From Isoetes taiwanensis (lineage: Eukaryota; Streptophyta; Lycopodiopsida; Isoetales; Isoetaceae): a DNA stretch of 64,000 bases. The stretch covers positions 9,488,934 to 9,552,933 of the forward strand of contig JAJEKV010000022.1 of the NCBI GenBank assembly GCA_021234155.1, given 5' to 3'. Positions within the stretch are counted from its first letter, which is position 1, and each line of letters begins with the position of its first letter. The notes under the pieces are model-generated. The model was not told where the DNA came from. It was given only the letters and a program-made list of their open reading frames with translations, and made no database searches. The translations under genes and the position numbers were made by a program. Shown piece by piece: positions 8,304 through 20,347 of this stretch.

Positions 8304-11118
8304 ATGGGTGAAGGAAATGGCTTTTTCAATGGATCACAAAGGGCCTGGGATAGAATTGGAGGACGTAAAAAGATTGACATGGAACAAACAAAGCAACATG
8401 GTTGGAGCTCTAAGGTGGTGTTATGGAACAGACGGAAGCTGAAGCTGCTTTTATTTATGTTGCTCTTGGCACTGGGATGCTGTCTTTTTTCTTTCATCAT
8501 TACAGTGCCAAGGCTCTTTGATGCAGATCTGCTTATGTCTGATAGCTTTGTAGGTCAGGATGATATGTTAAAACTTGAAGGACGGAAAGCAAGCCCTGCC
8601 CAAAAACCCACATCTGAAGTTTCTTCACATAGCATGAACAGAAGGAAAGAAAAACTAGAGTTGCATGCCCAGTACAGGACTCGGCAAGTAATTCCTCAAG
8701 CTTGGAAGTTCCGAAATCTTCTCAGAAGAAATAGCAAGGAAACAAGCTTTGTCATCAAAAAGTCATTGAATCATGGTAATGCATCGAGGCAATGGAGAGG
8801 GGTATCACTCGAGTTGGAAAAGGAAGCTAAGAGAGCAAAGAACCTTGGAAAAGCTGTTTGGGAAGATCTTATGGCAACCTTTTTGTCTCGAACAGGGCAG
8901 GAGAACAGAACTCTACGAACTGCTCAGGAATGTCCTTCTGCAAGGACCTTGTGGGGAGAGGAGATAGAGAAATTGGGAGGATTAATGCTTCTTCCTTGTG
9001 GCATGAAATCTGGTTCATCTTTAACAATAATTGGAAAACCTAGGCAAGGATATTGGACAGAAGTTAAAGGAAAACAAGTACATGTGTCCCATTTTCTGGT
9101 TGAATTAAGAGCCTTGAAGGAGTTAGATGGAGAGGATCCACCTAGAATCCTGCATTTGAATCCTAGGGTACATGGGGACTGGTCTGGTAAGCCAATTATA
9201 GAGCTGAATACCTGTTATCGTGGAAGGTGGGCTAAATCACAACGGTGTGATGGGCATAAAGCAATCGAAGAAGGTACATTATATTTGTTTTTATAAAAAA
9301 GGTTGAGTATCATAGGCAGCAGTTCATTTGATTTCTCTCTAAAACGTCTCATTCTCATGTTGTGTCTAGTTGATGGATTACCAAAATGCGAGGAATGGTC
9401 TCGGGTTGATGAAAAGAATGAAGCAAATGGATTATCTTGGCTGAAGACCCTGCTGAACCCACCAAAGTATTCAGATACATTATGGGAGTTCCCATTTTCT
9501 GATGAGCGCACCTTCGTTCTTACAATAGGATCTGGGTTGGAGGGTTACCATATGCTAGTAGATGGGAAGCATGTCGCATCATTTTCTTACCGAGAAGTAA
9601 GCCTTTTATGTTTGACTTTTCATTTCTGTCTTTGTATGCTTTTGTAAATGCAGAAAGCCCTAAAAGACATTACAGAAATGTCCGATGATTCTCAATTAAC
9701 CTTTATAAGTTATTCTGTTTGTTGTTCTTATAACATAAATCTAAAAGAAATAATTTAGCATAATGTATTGTAATTACAGTTCCTTTTCTGGTTTTATGTG
9801 TCAATAAGTCACATGTTCTTACAGAAAATGGATTAAGTTTTCAGCTGATGAAGTTTCATGGTTTTTGCCTATGTGCGGAGTTCAGGATTTCACTTTGGAT
9901 GAAGCAACTGGCGTCTATATTGGAGGAGACGTGGACTTATACCTAGCTGTTGCAACAAACTTGCCATCAACATATGTAAATTCCTCATCAAGCCATATTC
10001 TAGAAAAGTCTGAGCATTTAAAAACCCCAGCCATACAAGAATCTGCAATTGTAGTTATTGGAGTTATCTCATCAAGCTCACATTTTGCTGAACGCATGGC
10101 AATAAGAAAGACATGGATGCGCGGTCATCATCAGTCTTGTCATCAAATGTTGTGGTTCGATTTTTTGTCGGTTTGGTAAGTTCTTAAAGGTGACTTAAAT
10201 CCAGTTATATCCTGACATGCATAGAATTCTGAAAGTGATGATGTTTGGGGGCATTTCTTGCAGCATACAAATAAGGAGATTAATCTTCAGCTAAAAGATG
10301 AGGAAGAGTTCTACAAAGATATTGTGATTCTGCCATTCATAGATCAGTATGAGCTCGTGGTATTAAAGACAATTGCAATATGTAAATATGGGGTAATTCT
10401 TCTGAAAAAGGATCTTGTTTCCACTTGCATTATAAGAGTGCTTAAAACTGTGTAACATTGTTGCAGATAGAGAACACATCGGCCAAGTACATCATGAAAT
10501 GTATGTGATGATGCCTTTGTGAGAGTAGAAGCCATTTTGAAGCTGTTGCATGGTGCGTCATATGAAAGCGGCCTTTATATGGGAAATATAAATCAATATC
10601 ACAGACCTATTAGAAAGGGAAAGTGGGCTGTAACATATGAGGTGCACATCAGCTGACTATATTTTCTTCTTGGGTGGTTATCCCTATGTCTAAACTGAAG
10701 TCTCATACTTGCGGTTTCTACAGGAGTGGCCAGAAGAAGAGTACCCTCTGTATGCAGATGGCCCAGGCTATATTATATCAGCAGACGTTGCACGCTTCAT
10801 TACATGGAAGAACCAAAACAACACTCTTCGGGTAATTTGTCATCTGCAATCTGAGATAGCTTCAGTATTCCTTTACACCCCAATACTGACACTGGTCCTC
10901 AATGGCTACAGCTATTCAAGATGGAAGATGTGAGCATGGGATTATGGGTGGCTGAATATGGAAATTCACACGATTTATATTATGTCCACAGCTCATATTT
11001 TTGTCAAGGTGGCTGCGTGAAAGATTATTATGTAGCACACTATCAATCACCACACCAAATGATTTGTATGTGGAAGAAGCTTTTAGCTGGTGCAGCAGAT
11101 TGCTGTGAGACACTGTGA
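8304..11118 (+). CDS. Hydroxyproline-O-galactosyltransferase-like (GT31 with galectin domain)
   Basis: Type II Golgi enzyme of the GALT family, expected to add galactose to hydroxyproline of arabinogalactan proteins. Seven exons fit in phase: 8304-9273, 9370-9596, 9886-10175, 10264-10392, 10467-10641, 10724-10831 and 10912-11118. A hydrophobic anchor (LLLFMLLLALGCCLFSFII) lies near residues 49-67. The galectin domain follows (HGDWSGKPIIELNTCYRGRW; WEFPFSDERTFVLTIGSG), then the GT31 catalytic domain (AERMAIRKTW, DIVILPFIDQYELVVLKTI, YADGPGYIIS, KMEDVSMGLWV, AHYQSPHQMICMWKKL, CC near the end). The start may instead be the Met at 8379. Two one-base frameshifts break this copy: one after RKTWMR near 10118, one exactly at the DxD metal-binding motif in exon 5 near 10500. 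Family members are usually about 620-690 residues, and this fits. The rest is well conserved, so assembly errors are as likely as loss of function. Confidence 0.9.
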
Positions 11119-11300
11119 TACACTATACCTAGTTTGTACATTAGATGTCACTATAGAACGGCAGCTGGATTGAAAGCGGACTTCGTACTCTGCAATTTTG
11201 TTTGGACTCTCTCTCTGCAATTTTGTGTCTCTCTTACAAGCCCACGCATTGTAGATAAGCGTTCATTATCAGCAGTGGGGTTATACGTGGATGTAGATAA

Positions 11301-11580
11301 TCCCTTATAATTTCTAGGGCAGGCCATATGCCCCTAACTACATTGAATACCAAATCCATCCTTTCTTTCTTGTTACTATGCAGGTTTATGAAAGTAGATA
11401 GTCCCTTATAATTTCTAGGGCAGGCCATATGCCTCTAACTACATTGAATACCAAATCCATCCTTTCTTTCTTGTTACTATGCAGGTTTATAATTTCTAGG
11501 GCATGCCATATGCATCTAACTACATTGAATACCAAATCCATCCTTTCTTTCTTGTTACTATGCAGGTTTTGGAAAGTAGT
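11301..11580. repeat. Tandem repeat of about 101 bp, three units
   Basis: Units start at 11301, 11402 and about 11487; the third is shortened by about 20 bp. Each contains TTATAATTTCTAGGGCA and a pyrimidine tract ending TACTATGCAG, which resembles a splice acceptor. The array lies just downstream of the galactosyltransferase stop and may fall in its 3' UTR. Confidence 0.85.
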
Positions 11581-14305
11581 TTATAACATAGCTTGAGATT
11601 TCTACTAATATATGCGTGTAATATGTGGCCAATATGTGATGGTATCCCCTTATTTTGATCGTGCTAGAAACCGTGTTTGTGATGCTTTTCAAGGATAACC
11701 CGGATATTAACTAGGATACCTTAGTACTTGAGATTTGTTTGTATTTTCAACTTAGAAATGGGTTGTTTCTCTGGAGTAAATGCTTCGGAGAAGAGATATT
11801 GATGCCCATCTTTGTTTGGAACATCTATTTCGATACTTTGTTAATTGTATTCCCAATCAGTCTCTCCTAAATCTGGTCTGACATCTATCCAATCCGACGA
11901 TTATAGAAGTTCACACGTGAATTTGTAATTCCGATGCTCTGCCGTACACTGTTAAAGTGCAGGTAAAATCTAGAACAGTAAAACTTTGTTTCGGGGTGTC
12001 ACCTTACATACACGAGTGTTATTTCCAGATTTATTAGTTGGGTAAGTCTAACGGGCTGCTTGTGTTTCAAATTTTTCTTTTTTCTATTTTCTTGGTCCTG
12101 CGCTGCAATCCAAATTCGCCTTTTTTTGCCATGTTTTTTTCTCCCGAGTAATCTACTCCGTTAAGGCATAGGGTTGCTATCACTTTGTAGGTCCCATCGG
12201 AAAATTGCCTATGGTTATTTTGATCAATCGGATATCTTGTGTTTAGGGCCGGAAATTTCTATTGTCTTAATAGAAAACCTTAAGAAACCTTGTCGGAAAA
12301 ATTCCTACGATACACTAACCGGCCGTTGCTATCCGATCTACTCCGTAGTCCATCCTTGCATCCCCGTTCGGGGCAAAAAAATAGCTCAAAAAAAATCGCT
12401 TCCGCCCCTTACTTTTGATATGCAAGTTTGGCAAAAATGTGGGAGCAACCAAGTTTGTTCTAATTTTGCGGATCAATCTAGACACATTCTCACCAGGTGT
12501 AGGCATGGCTGAGATTTGTGGAGCGACTAAGGTGTTATTTTTGCTTCGCTATGGCATGGCTAATGTGTCGGCCTGCCAAAGCTCGCATCAACTAGGCCAT
12601 GTAAAAGATGAAGGAATGTAAATGGTTGAGATCCATTACCCTAATGTCTTTTTCTGTTTAGCTTTTGCAGATTCTGTTTGGCTATGCATGGCGGATCATG
12701 GCCACGATGCAGTGGGTCTGCTCAGATCTTGAGGTTCTTTGCTTTGATGGTGTACTATTTCAAAGTCTCGTATCCACGGGCCTTCTGACATACCATTTAT
12801 GGATCTAAGTGGTGGCCACAGAATTTGTTTTTATGGCTCAATCTTGCTACTCCTTTCCTCATAATGCACGTTGCATGGTTCTGGATGAGATCTGTCTCTT
12901 CTTTGGTTCTTGAAAATAATGTATTCTTATTTTCATTTCAAAAAGTTCCTCTTGAAAATTTAGAATGTGATGCAATTTCATATCTTTGAAAACTCCCTTA
13001 GGCTATCGTGGAAGGTATGGACGGGCTAATTTTCTCAACTTTGAAGATGGGTTGGCTCCTTAGAATGAGGTAGAAGCGAGGAGACCATAACCAATAGTGT
13101 ACATCCAACACAGTCTGATTATACTATTTTGATACCTTTCAGGTTCTTCCAGAGCAAGCATCACCACTTATGTCCCCCGGGCTTGAAAACCAAGAAACAG
13201 TTGAAGTGTATGTTATTGCATTTAAAATTAACTTGATTCTTCATAATCAATCAGTTCATGACAACATTTTATAGGCAAATTTGGAAGCGGATATTCAGAG
13301 GTTGACATGCTTATTATAAGATAATTGAAATGGATTCATTGCATATCTTAAGTATAGTATCTAGGAATACTTCCTAGATATCTGAATACTTCCTGTATGG
13401 ACGTGCTTATTCAGTGGATATGAGTAGCCATACATACATCAGAATACACTGATTTATCTGATATCTGATTTACCTGATAAATATATGTGTTGCTGTATAA
13501 CCCTTGGAAGCATTCCCTCAGAACAGGGAAGCTCTTGCTCTATTCTAGCATGAAGCCATCGCCATCTCGCCGGAATGGCTATTCCGACAATAATCATGCA
13601 TGGGAGAAATCTTTGGCCGCGTTTTGAATTGACACAATCATGCATGGGAGAAATCTTTGGCCGAGTTTTGAATTGACACGCTTAAATGAGTAATTGCTCT
13701 GAGACATCCTTCTACCGTAGCCAGTTTTCAAACTACCATTTGTTATGCAGCATGATGATGTGGCAGATTCCTGAGTAATGGGTGCTCACTATTTATTTAT
13801 TTTTCATGAAACCAGTGGTAAAGTTTCTCAACTTAATGGTTCATAATTCATTCACTTTGTGATTCAAAGCCTCCAAGCTGAGACATTCAGCACTATAGGT
13901 TGAGGACATCTATTGGTCATACTATTAAAATAAATGTCTCTACGTATGTTCTCTCAATTGGCACAAAACCAGTACGTGAGTCTCTACTAGTATTCCCCTT
14001 TAACAACTACTCATCTAAAGATAGAGAAGTCAAGGAAGACCTTGGCCGCCGCGATAAATTTTTTGTATAGTATAATGTTTTGAAATAAAGGCCTAGGGCA
14101 ATTAGGCAAAATAATATAAATTGAAATGAATGGAATTGGATACGAGAAAGATAATTGAAATGCCATTTACGTATACAAGAATGTCCCCTAAAGGGACATT
14201 GTTGCAACGCAAAGTTTAGGTTCTTACAATTCTGACGTGGCGGATATAAGCAATTTTTTTTTTTCATTTCTACTTTCTCTTTCTGCGCCTCGGCTATGAC
14301 TGAAA
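11581..14305. other. Intergenic region, no gene recognised
   Basis: No frame with family motifs. A 44-bp tandem duplication lies at about 13585-13680 (unit containing ATCATGCATGGGAGAAATC). The open frames at 12174-12512 and 12315-12506 lie on opposite strands over the same DNA and have no recognisable features. Confidence 0.5.
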
Positions 14306-14309
14306 TGCT

Positions 14310-14735
14310 GGCGCTCCTTCGCTAGTGGCCATCAGTAGACCCGGAATGGTGGCGCTCCGTCGCTAGTTGCCATTAGCAGCAAAGATATGCACGCGGCTGT
14401 GGTTTTGGAGATTTCTTGGCAGTGAACTTCGTCTTTTTTTTTTGTTTTGTAAAGAAGATTTGATGAGATCTTGCCTAAAGGCTGTGGCTCAAGCTTTGCA
14501 TGTTCCAGTGCATCAGCAGAAGCAGTCTTTTGTTTTGTGTGCCCATCAATGAGCCGGAATCTTTGGCGCTCCGTCGCTAGTTGCCATCGGCCCGAAAAAG
14601 ATATGCCGCGGATCTTTTTGGAGGTTTCTTGGCAGTGAACTTCGTCTTTTTTCTGTTTTGTAAGGAAGATTTGCTGAGATCTTGGCTAAAGGTCGTGGCT
14701 CAAGCTTTGCATGTTCCAGTGCATCAAGTATTCTG
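14310..14735. repeat. Degenerate tandem duplication, period about 214 bp
   Basis: Two long copies begin with GGCGCTCCGTCGCTAGTTGCC at 14351 and 14565 and run through TTGGCAGTGAACTTCGTC to CATGTTCCAGTGCATCA. A third, partial start (GGCGCTCCTTCGCTAG) is at 14310. It is non-coding as far as I can see. Confidence 0.8.
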
Positions 14736-15261
14736 GATCCTGCGGTTTTCTTGAAGGTAACCTTGTGTTTTTGCGAAGAGCAGCTTGTTATAATCTTTTA
14801 AGTGGATGTTTCAGGTTGTTCTTACATCGTCTAGAGGTGGGAATGGCTACCTATGATCATTCCCTGTTTGTTTATGCTTGTATTAGTTTAACATTAGTTA
14901 ATCTATCAAGATTAACTAGTTATCACATGCTAGAGCATTTAGGGATGGGAGACATCTTGGGCTTTTGAGGTGAATGTAAATCACGGAAGTTATTCTTGAT
15001 GGAGGCAGACGTCCTTTAAATGATGTTTCAAATATTTCTTCTGATATAACAAAGCAAAAAGTAAGCACAATGTGAATGATGCATGCAACAAAAGGAAGGG
15101 AGGGGAAGGCCCTAGATTTGGTAATTATGTTGCAAAGAGTCTTCAAGCAGAGGACTATCAGACTTTGAATCTGATATGGTTGGGCAGTTTGCTGATGAGG
15201 AAATAGATGCATACATCGTCATCTTTGAGAATTTGGAATGTTCAGCGACTTGAAATGCACA

Positions 15262-16709
15262 CAAATCCCTCATCCTTGATGGTGGAATTCGAGTGCCATT
15301 TGTAGAGATCGATGATGACCTTCAGAAGGAAGTAGATGCTGGTGGTGCGCATCAGAAATCTGCCGATAAAATTGCATGGGCCAGGAAGAGATTTAATCTC
15401 GGAGGGGAGTTTGTAGGGCTTCCATGTGATAAGAAAATTGAGGACATGGACCTTAAAGAATTTGCTGTGCAACTTGAAAGATTTATGCTCCAAGTAATCA
15501 AATGTAATGGACAATTTTATCCTACTGAAACGTAAGTTCAGTTTATCTTGTTCATTTATTTCCTTGAATTTTAATTTTCTATTTTACTTTTAATGCTTTC
15601 TTTTATGTTTACAGTTTGCAGGACATGTTTAGAAAGTTCGGTAGCATGCAAGTAATTACTATTGCTGAGACTCGTATGAAGCAATACCCGTTTGATATCA
15701 GAGAGAGCCCCATCTTTGAGAGAGCGCGCTTGGCTTGTGTAGCATCAATGCGTTGGTCGAGGAGAACTCCTGGAGTGTGTAAGAAACGAAAAAAGGTCGA
15801 TGAGATACCATATGCTGATGAGTTGGCTTTGCTGGCGGACATCAATCACCAGATCAATCATCCAAAGGGACTTCAAAAGAGGTAAATATTTAACTTGTAT
15901 TCTTCATTACGCAGTTGTTAAGTAGTTTAAATTGTTAAGTAGTTTATTTTTAAGTAGTTTTTTAGATGTTTAAGTAGTAAAACAGTTGGTGTTGAAGGAA
16001 AATTCACTGGTAAGTCTGGTCATACTACCGCTATTTCTAGGATGGCTCTGTTGGAGTGCCGCAGTCTGTAGGCATGCGGGTTACAGGACAGAGGACGACC
16101 AAGGCATATAGCAGGTAATTTCCTAGTCTATTTGTGAATTCAATTTTATCTATTTCTTCTAACTTAAATTTTTCTTTTGTTGTAGGCATGACAAGAATAT
16201 GGAAGTGCAACAAAAGTGCGCTATTTGTCAGTAAGTCGTTTGATGAGAACAAGAAGAGGAGAATGTACGAGGAGGTTTATACCAAAGAGTTGGAGAAGTT
16301 AGATGAGTTGGATCGTGATGGAAGTGGCATAAAGGAGTAGATTCTGGTAGATAATGAAACTCAACAAATTAAACCAGGTACTTCCAGTTCTACTATCAGT
16401 TCTGCTATTGGTGGCTTGTTGGATAGCCTGCAGATCCCATCTTCTGGTCCCATTGTCGAAATATCTTCGGGTCAAGTAGTTAAGCCAATCTTGTCTGTTA
16501 GTGCATTGGAGTCTGCCGACATACAATTGAACAAAGATCTTGATATATTGTCTGAGACCAATCCAGTTGTGAGGAAGGCTATGGGCATGCAGGTTAATGT
16601 GGGGAGCATTACAGGTGGCTCGTTTCAGAACTGCAACATTGTCATGCCATGTATTTCTCGTGAAGAGCTAAATGATGTGATGCTGAATATGATGAGAAAT
16701 AGAAAGTAA
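15262..16709 (+). pseudogene. Crypton/KIAA1958-like recombinase-derived gene, copy 1
   Basis: One exon (about 15262-15531) encodes a helical N-terminal domain (SADKIAWARKRFNLGGEF, then FAVQLERFMLQVIKCNGQFY PTE) joined by a GT-AG intron in phase to 15615-15881 (LQDMFRKFGSM, FERARLACVASM, KKRKKVDEIP, HPKGLQKR). These align with copy 2 at 25.2-27.0 kb (SLKSMFRAF, FERARLACMEAM, HAHGLARR) and with the core-binding region of KIAA1958/ZMYM/QRICH1-type proteins, which derive from Crypton tyrosine recombinases. Further pieces lie at 16041-16113 and 16221-16340 but do not join in phase. The last, 16344-16709, encodes a Ser-rich C-terminus with SITGGSFQNCNIVMPC. The catalytic Arg/His/Tyr core is not visible. 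It looks decayed or strongly diverged. Family assignment is by remembered pattern. Confidence 0.55.
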
Positions 16710-16814
16710 CTATGAGATTGATACCTGAAGTTGATGATCTGAACATGATCCTTTGATGATCTAAACTTGATTTTTGATAATCTGAACTTGATCCTTTGTG
16801 TACCTTTTTGCAAG

Positions 16815-17050
16815 TTGAATACAGTGTTCTGGATTAATTACACTTTTCCTGATTAATTACAGGTTTTGTTCTTTTTGATTAATTACAGTGTTGCTGAGTT
16901 TTTGATTAATTACAATGTTCTAGAGCTTTTGATTAATTACAATGTTGAATACAGTGTTACTTGAAATCTGCAAGTAAATTTGCAAGTGCAACTAAATTTG
17001 CAACGAAATTTGCAAGTGCAACTAAATTTGCAAGAATGCAACTAATAAAA
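16815..17050. repeat. Short interspersed repeats (GATTAATTACA and AACTAAATTTGCAA)
   Basis: At least five copies of a GATTAATTACAGTGTT-like unit occur between 16830 and 16960, followed by several GCAAGTGCAACTAAATTTGC units. This is simple AT-rich tandem expansion just after the recombinase-like gene; no coding potential is seen. Confidence 0.7.
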
Positions 17051-19387
17051 CATTTTGCAACTAAGTCTAGGATTGACGGATATTTCAGAATTGTAAGAAC
17101 CTAAACTTTACGTGTTTTTTACAAGTTTTTCACATGTTTTTCCCATTTGATCCACACAGGAATTCCAACTGCAAGTAACTACCACAATGGTTTTTAATGG
17201 TTGAGGTGCCGGTATCCACGCGATGTTACACTCTTTTTGTTCTCAGAGTTTGGCTTTTCAAATCATAGTTCATGATGAACGTTCACTATTTCGTTTTGAC
17301 AAGTAACTACTACTCTAAATTTACTCAAGATTTTTTCTAGAGGGCATTCTAGGAGTATTTGTGAATGAAAGAACCACACAAGGGTCATGAAGTACATAAA
17401 TGATGTATTATTGTTAAAGCGAAAGACCAGGCAGCAATGTTAAAGCTTCTTTTTTATGCTGTTTGACTGGATAGATGGTTTATCTCCAAGGTTTATATAC
17501 AAGCCACTAGGGATTGTGACTGAGGAATTTAATAAGCATACAATTGATCTAGACATGCACGGGCCACATGGCTAAAGAACAAGGAAACAATACGGCCATG
17601 CTGGGATTGACGATTAGATTAAAGAAAGTAATTTTTGAATTTATTAGTAACTTACGGATGACATCCATATGACCTGAGCAATTGCAATTCTTGGATTACA
17701 TTTGCTACCTTGAGTATGAGCTAGTTTGTAGATCGACCAATAAATGCTTGTAAAGCAAGTCCTCGGTTTTGCTCTCAACATGTGAATACTTGTGACATTT
17801 TGAGTTCGATGCAAAACCATTCAGCATTACGCTTTAAATAGAGGCTTAGGTATCAAGAATTACATGTTCTTGCTGTGTTCAATCACTGAGCTAACAGCTT
17901 GACATATGAAAAGCCCATAGCTAACGAGCCTCAAATAAAAACTACAAATGGCAAAATCTGTATCAAAGAATAGAATAGAATAGAATCCACTGTCACATAA
18001 TCTCCAACTTTTGACATGGTTGCCATCCCTTAGCCATTACCTTAGATATCATGATGTTTCTATGCTTACTTTCTCTTTTAATCGTTCTTAAGCCTTTATC
18101 GTGGATATCATGATGTTTCTATGCTTACCTTCTCCTTTAATTGTTCTTACATATGCCTGATGATTTATCACTTGTTTCATGTTTGAAAATTTTCCTCCTT
18201 TGGTTTTTTACCGTAAAACTTTATTTGTATCCAAGGTAACCAAGGACAGAAAATAAAGTGCAGCAACCACAATTTTTTATAGTCAAAGACATCTGCAGCT
18301 TTTAAGTCCATGACAAAAGGCAACACATAACAATACAGGCCATACAACAATCTCCAAATCCTGATCGATGTAGATGTTAAAAACAAACTTCTTGCAATCT
18401 ACAAAGTGTTGAGTTATTTCAGGTTTAATTTGAAACTGTTATGCAATTTTGGAAGTGGGTGATGGTGTTTCTGAGGCTATCATCTTTAGGAGACAATCAT
18501 TTGGGAGAGAGACGATTTTGACAAAATATGATTATCAAGTTAGCATGGCATTTGCTCCTGCATTTCTAACACTTGATGAGCACTTGATGAGCACGGTTTA
18601 ATTATTTGCTGCAACATTTCTATGTAATCATGGAATTTTTTGCGCCTAGGCCATTCCTAGGAGAGTGCCCAACATTAGGATAATATCAGACAGATTGCAG
18701 CAGAAGTTCTGGACACACAAGAGGAACTGAAAGCAAGTGGATCATTCTATAGAAGCTAGGTAAATGCTTAAATTAGGGATGCGGCTTTGCTCTGGTATGC
18801 TGTTGAGACACGGGATGGTCTTATTGCATAGTACCAGAAGCTCGACAGTTATCAAATTACAAAAGAGTTGTAGCTTCCCGTTAAACACATCTGCATCTAA
18901 AGCATAACCCAAGTGTTCCTGCGCATTAAATGTCTCGTCTGCAGTCTTGGCCAAAGCGCATATGAGGTAATGATTTTCCTTCTCAATTATGTCAACCAGT
19001 GCATATACAAGGTATACAACCTTGCCTTCAAAAAAAAAGATTTGTTGTAGGTAGAATATCTATCATATATAAGCAAATACTCTGGAGCTTTGGGCACATC
19101 CCCATTAGGCGAATTCGGGGCTTCATGGCAAGCCTAAGCACGAAACTCGTCCTTCCCATTAGCTTCAAGCGTCGAGCTTTTGTTGACGTTGAAGCAGACC
19201 ATCTCAAAAGCTTAAGATAAACTAGCTTTGTCTCATACAAGAGGAAGCTTTGTCTTGCAGCAGTTCTTCTTTTGTCTTCTTGTAAAACGAGGAGGTAATA
19301 AGATGGCCGCAATGGAAATGGTCTTCATTTCGCTTCTTTGATCTGCTGATATGGCACAATGGCATAACTAAGATTATGCCCTTTCCT
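17051..19387. other. Intergenic region, no gene recognised
   Basis: No recognisable gene. A tandem duplication with a 59-bp period (unit GATATCATGATGTTTCTATG) starts at about 18045 and 18104. Overlapping plus- and minus-strand frames near 19000-19310 lack family motifs. Confidence 0.5.
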
Positions 19388-19813
19388 AAAGGGTGAAAAA
19401 AATGTTACACTAGTTTTGGTGATACATCCGCAGAGGTATCCCTTTCAGAGGAATCCCAACAAAAAAATCTCGTCTGGTGGAATCACTCGTCCAAACTGTG
19501 TAATAACTGGGTTACTGCGCATTTTGATAGTAGTTTTTTGCCCTCTTGGAACTGGTTGAATCCGGAGATGCTTGAGGAGGTTTTTGGTTTGTAGGGATTA
19601 GTTCCTCTAATCATTTTGACCAACATAGAAGTCACTCGAGCCAATTAGGAGCTGGATCGACCAAGATATCTATGCTAAAAAATTTGAGCAAAAAATTGGC
19701 TAAGGGGCAAGCGCAGTCGGCGTGACTGCTACTGCATGATTTTAGTGATTCCATCGGAAAGAGTACACTGCGAAGGTATCACCAAAACCAGGGTAACATT
19801 ATTTTCACACTTT
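19388..19813. mobile_element. MITE of about 426 bp with 38-bp terminal inverted repeats
   Basis: The left end (19388-19425) and right end (19776-19813) are inverted repeats sharing ATGTTACAC/CCT then GGTTTTGGTGATAC. The inversion continues, imperfectly, some 30 bp further inward on each side. There is no ORF. The ATGTTACCCT core resembles the termini of the small MITE at 7072-7187, so the two may belong to related families. Confidence 0.75.
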
Positions 19814-20347
19814 CATAAAAGTAAGGCCCAAATCACATTACAAGCCAAATTGAAAAAGTAAAAAGTACATAACCAATGCAACATACCATATGGACTTTGG
19901 ACATGCACCTTATAGATGCCAAACTCCAGTCTGTGTTTTGGCACCTATAAGTTTTTGGACCGGCGACACTGCATGCCCCAAGTTTTGGAGGGCAACTAAG
20001 TCACCATAAAATGCGACGTCATCTCTTTTTTTTCCTTCTCCTTCCCCCCAAGCCTTAAAATTGAATGGTGATATCTCCATTTTTTTGAAGGGCAACTTTT
20101 TAGAGTTGTCATTCACGTTGAAAGGCAATTTTGCCAAGATGCCATTCTTTTGAAGGTTAAATTTTTTCTTAGCCATTCATTAAAGCTGCAATAAACAAGC
20201 ACATCTTTAATATAAAACCAAAAACACTTCATCATATATAATTCACACATAAAGCTTAAAGGCCTTCCTATTGTGATTCAATAGCCCAAAGTTTACACTT
20301 GCAGCATGCGGCGTTGCTTATGATCCATCCAATTAGCATAGATCATC

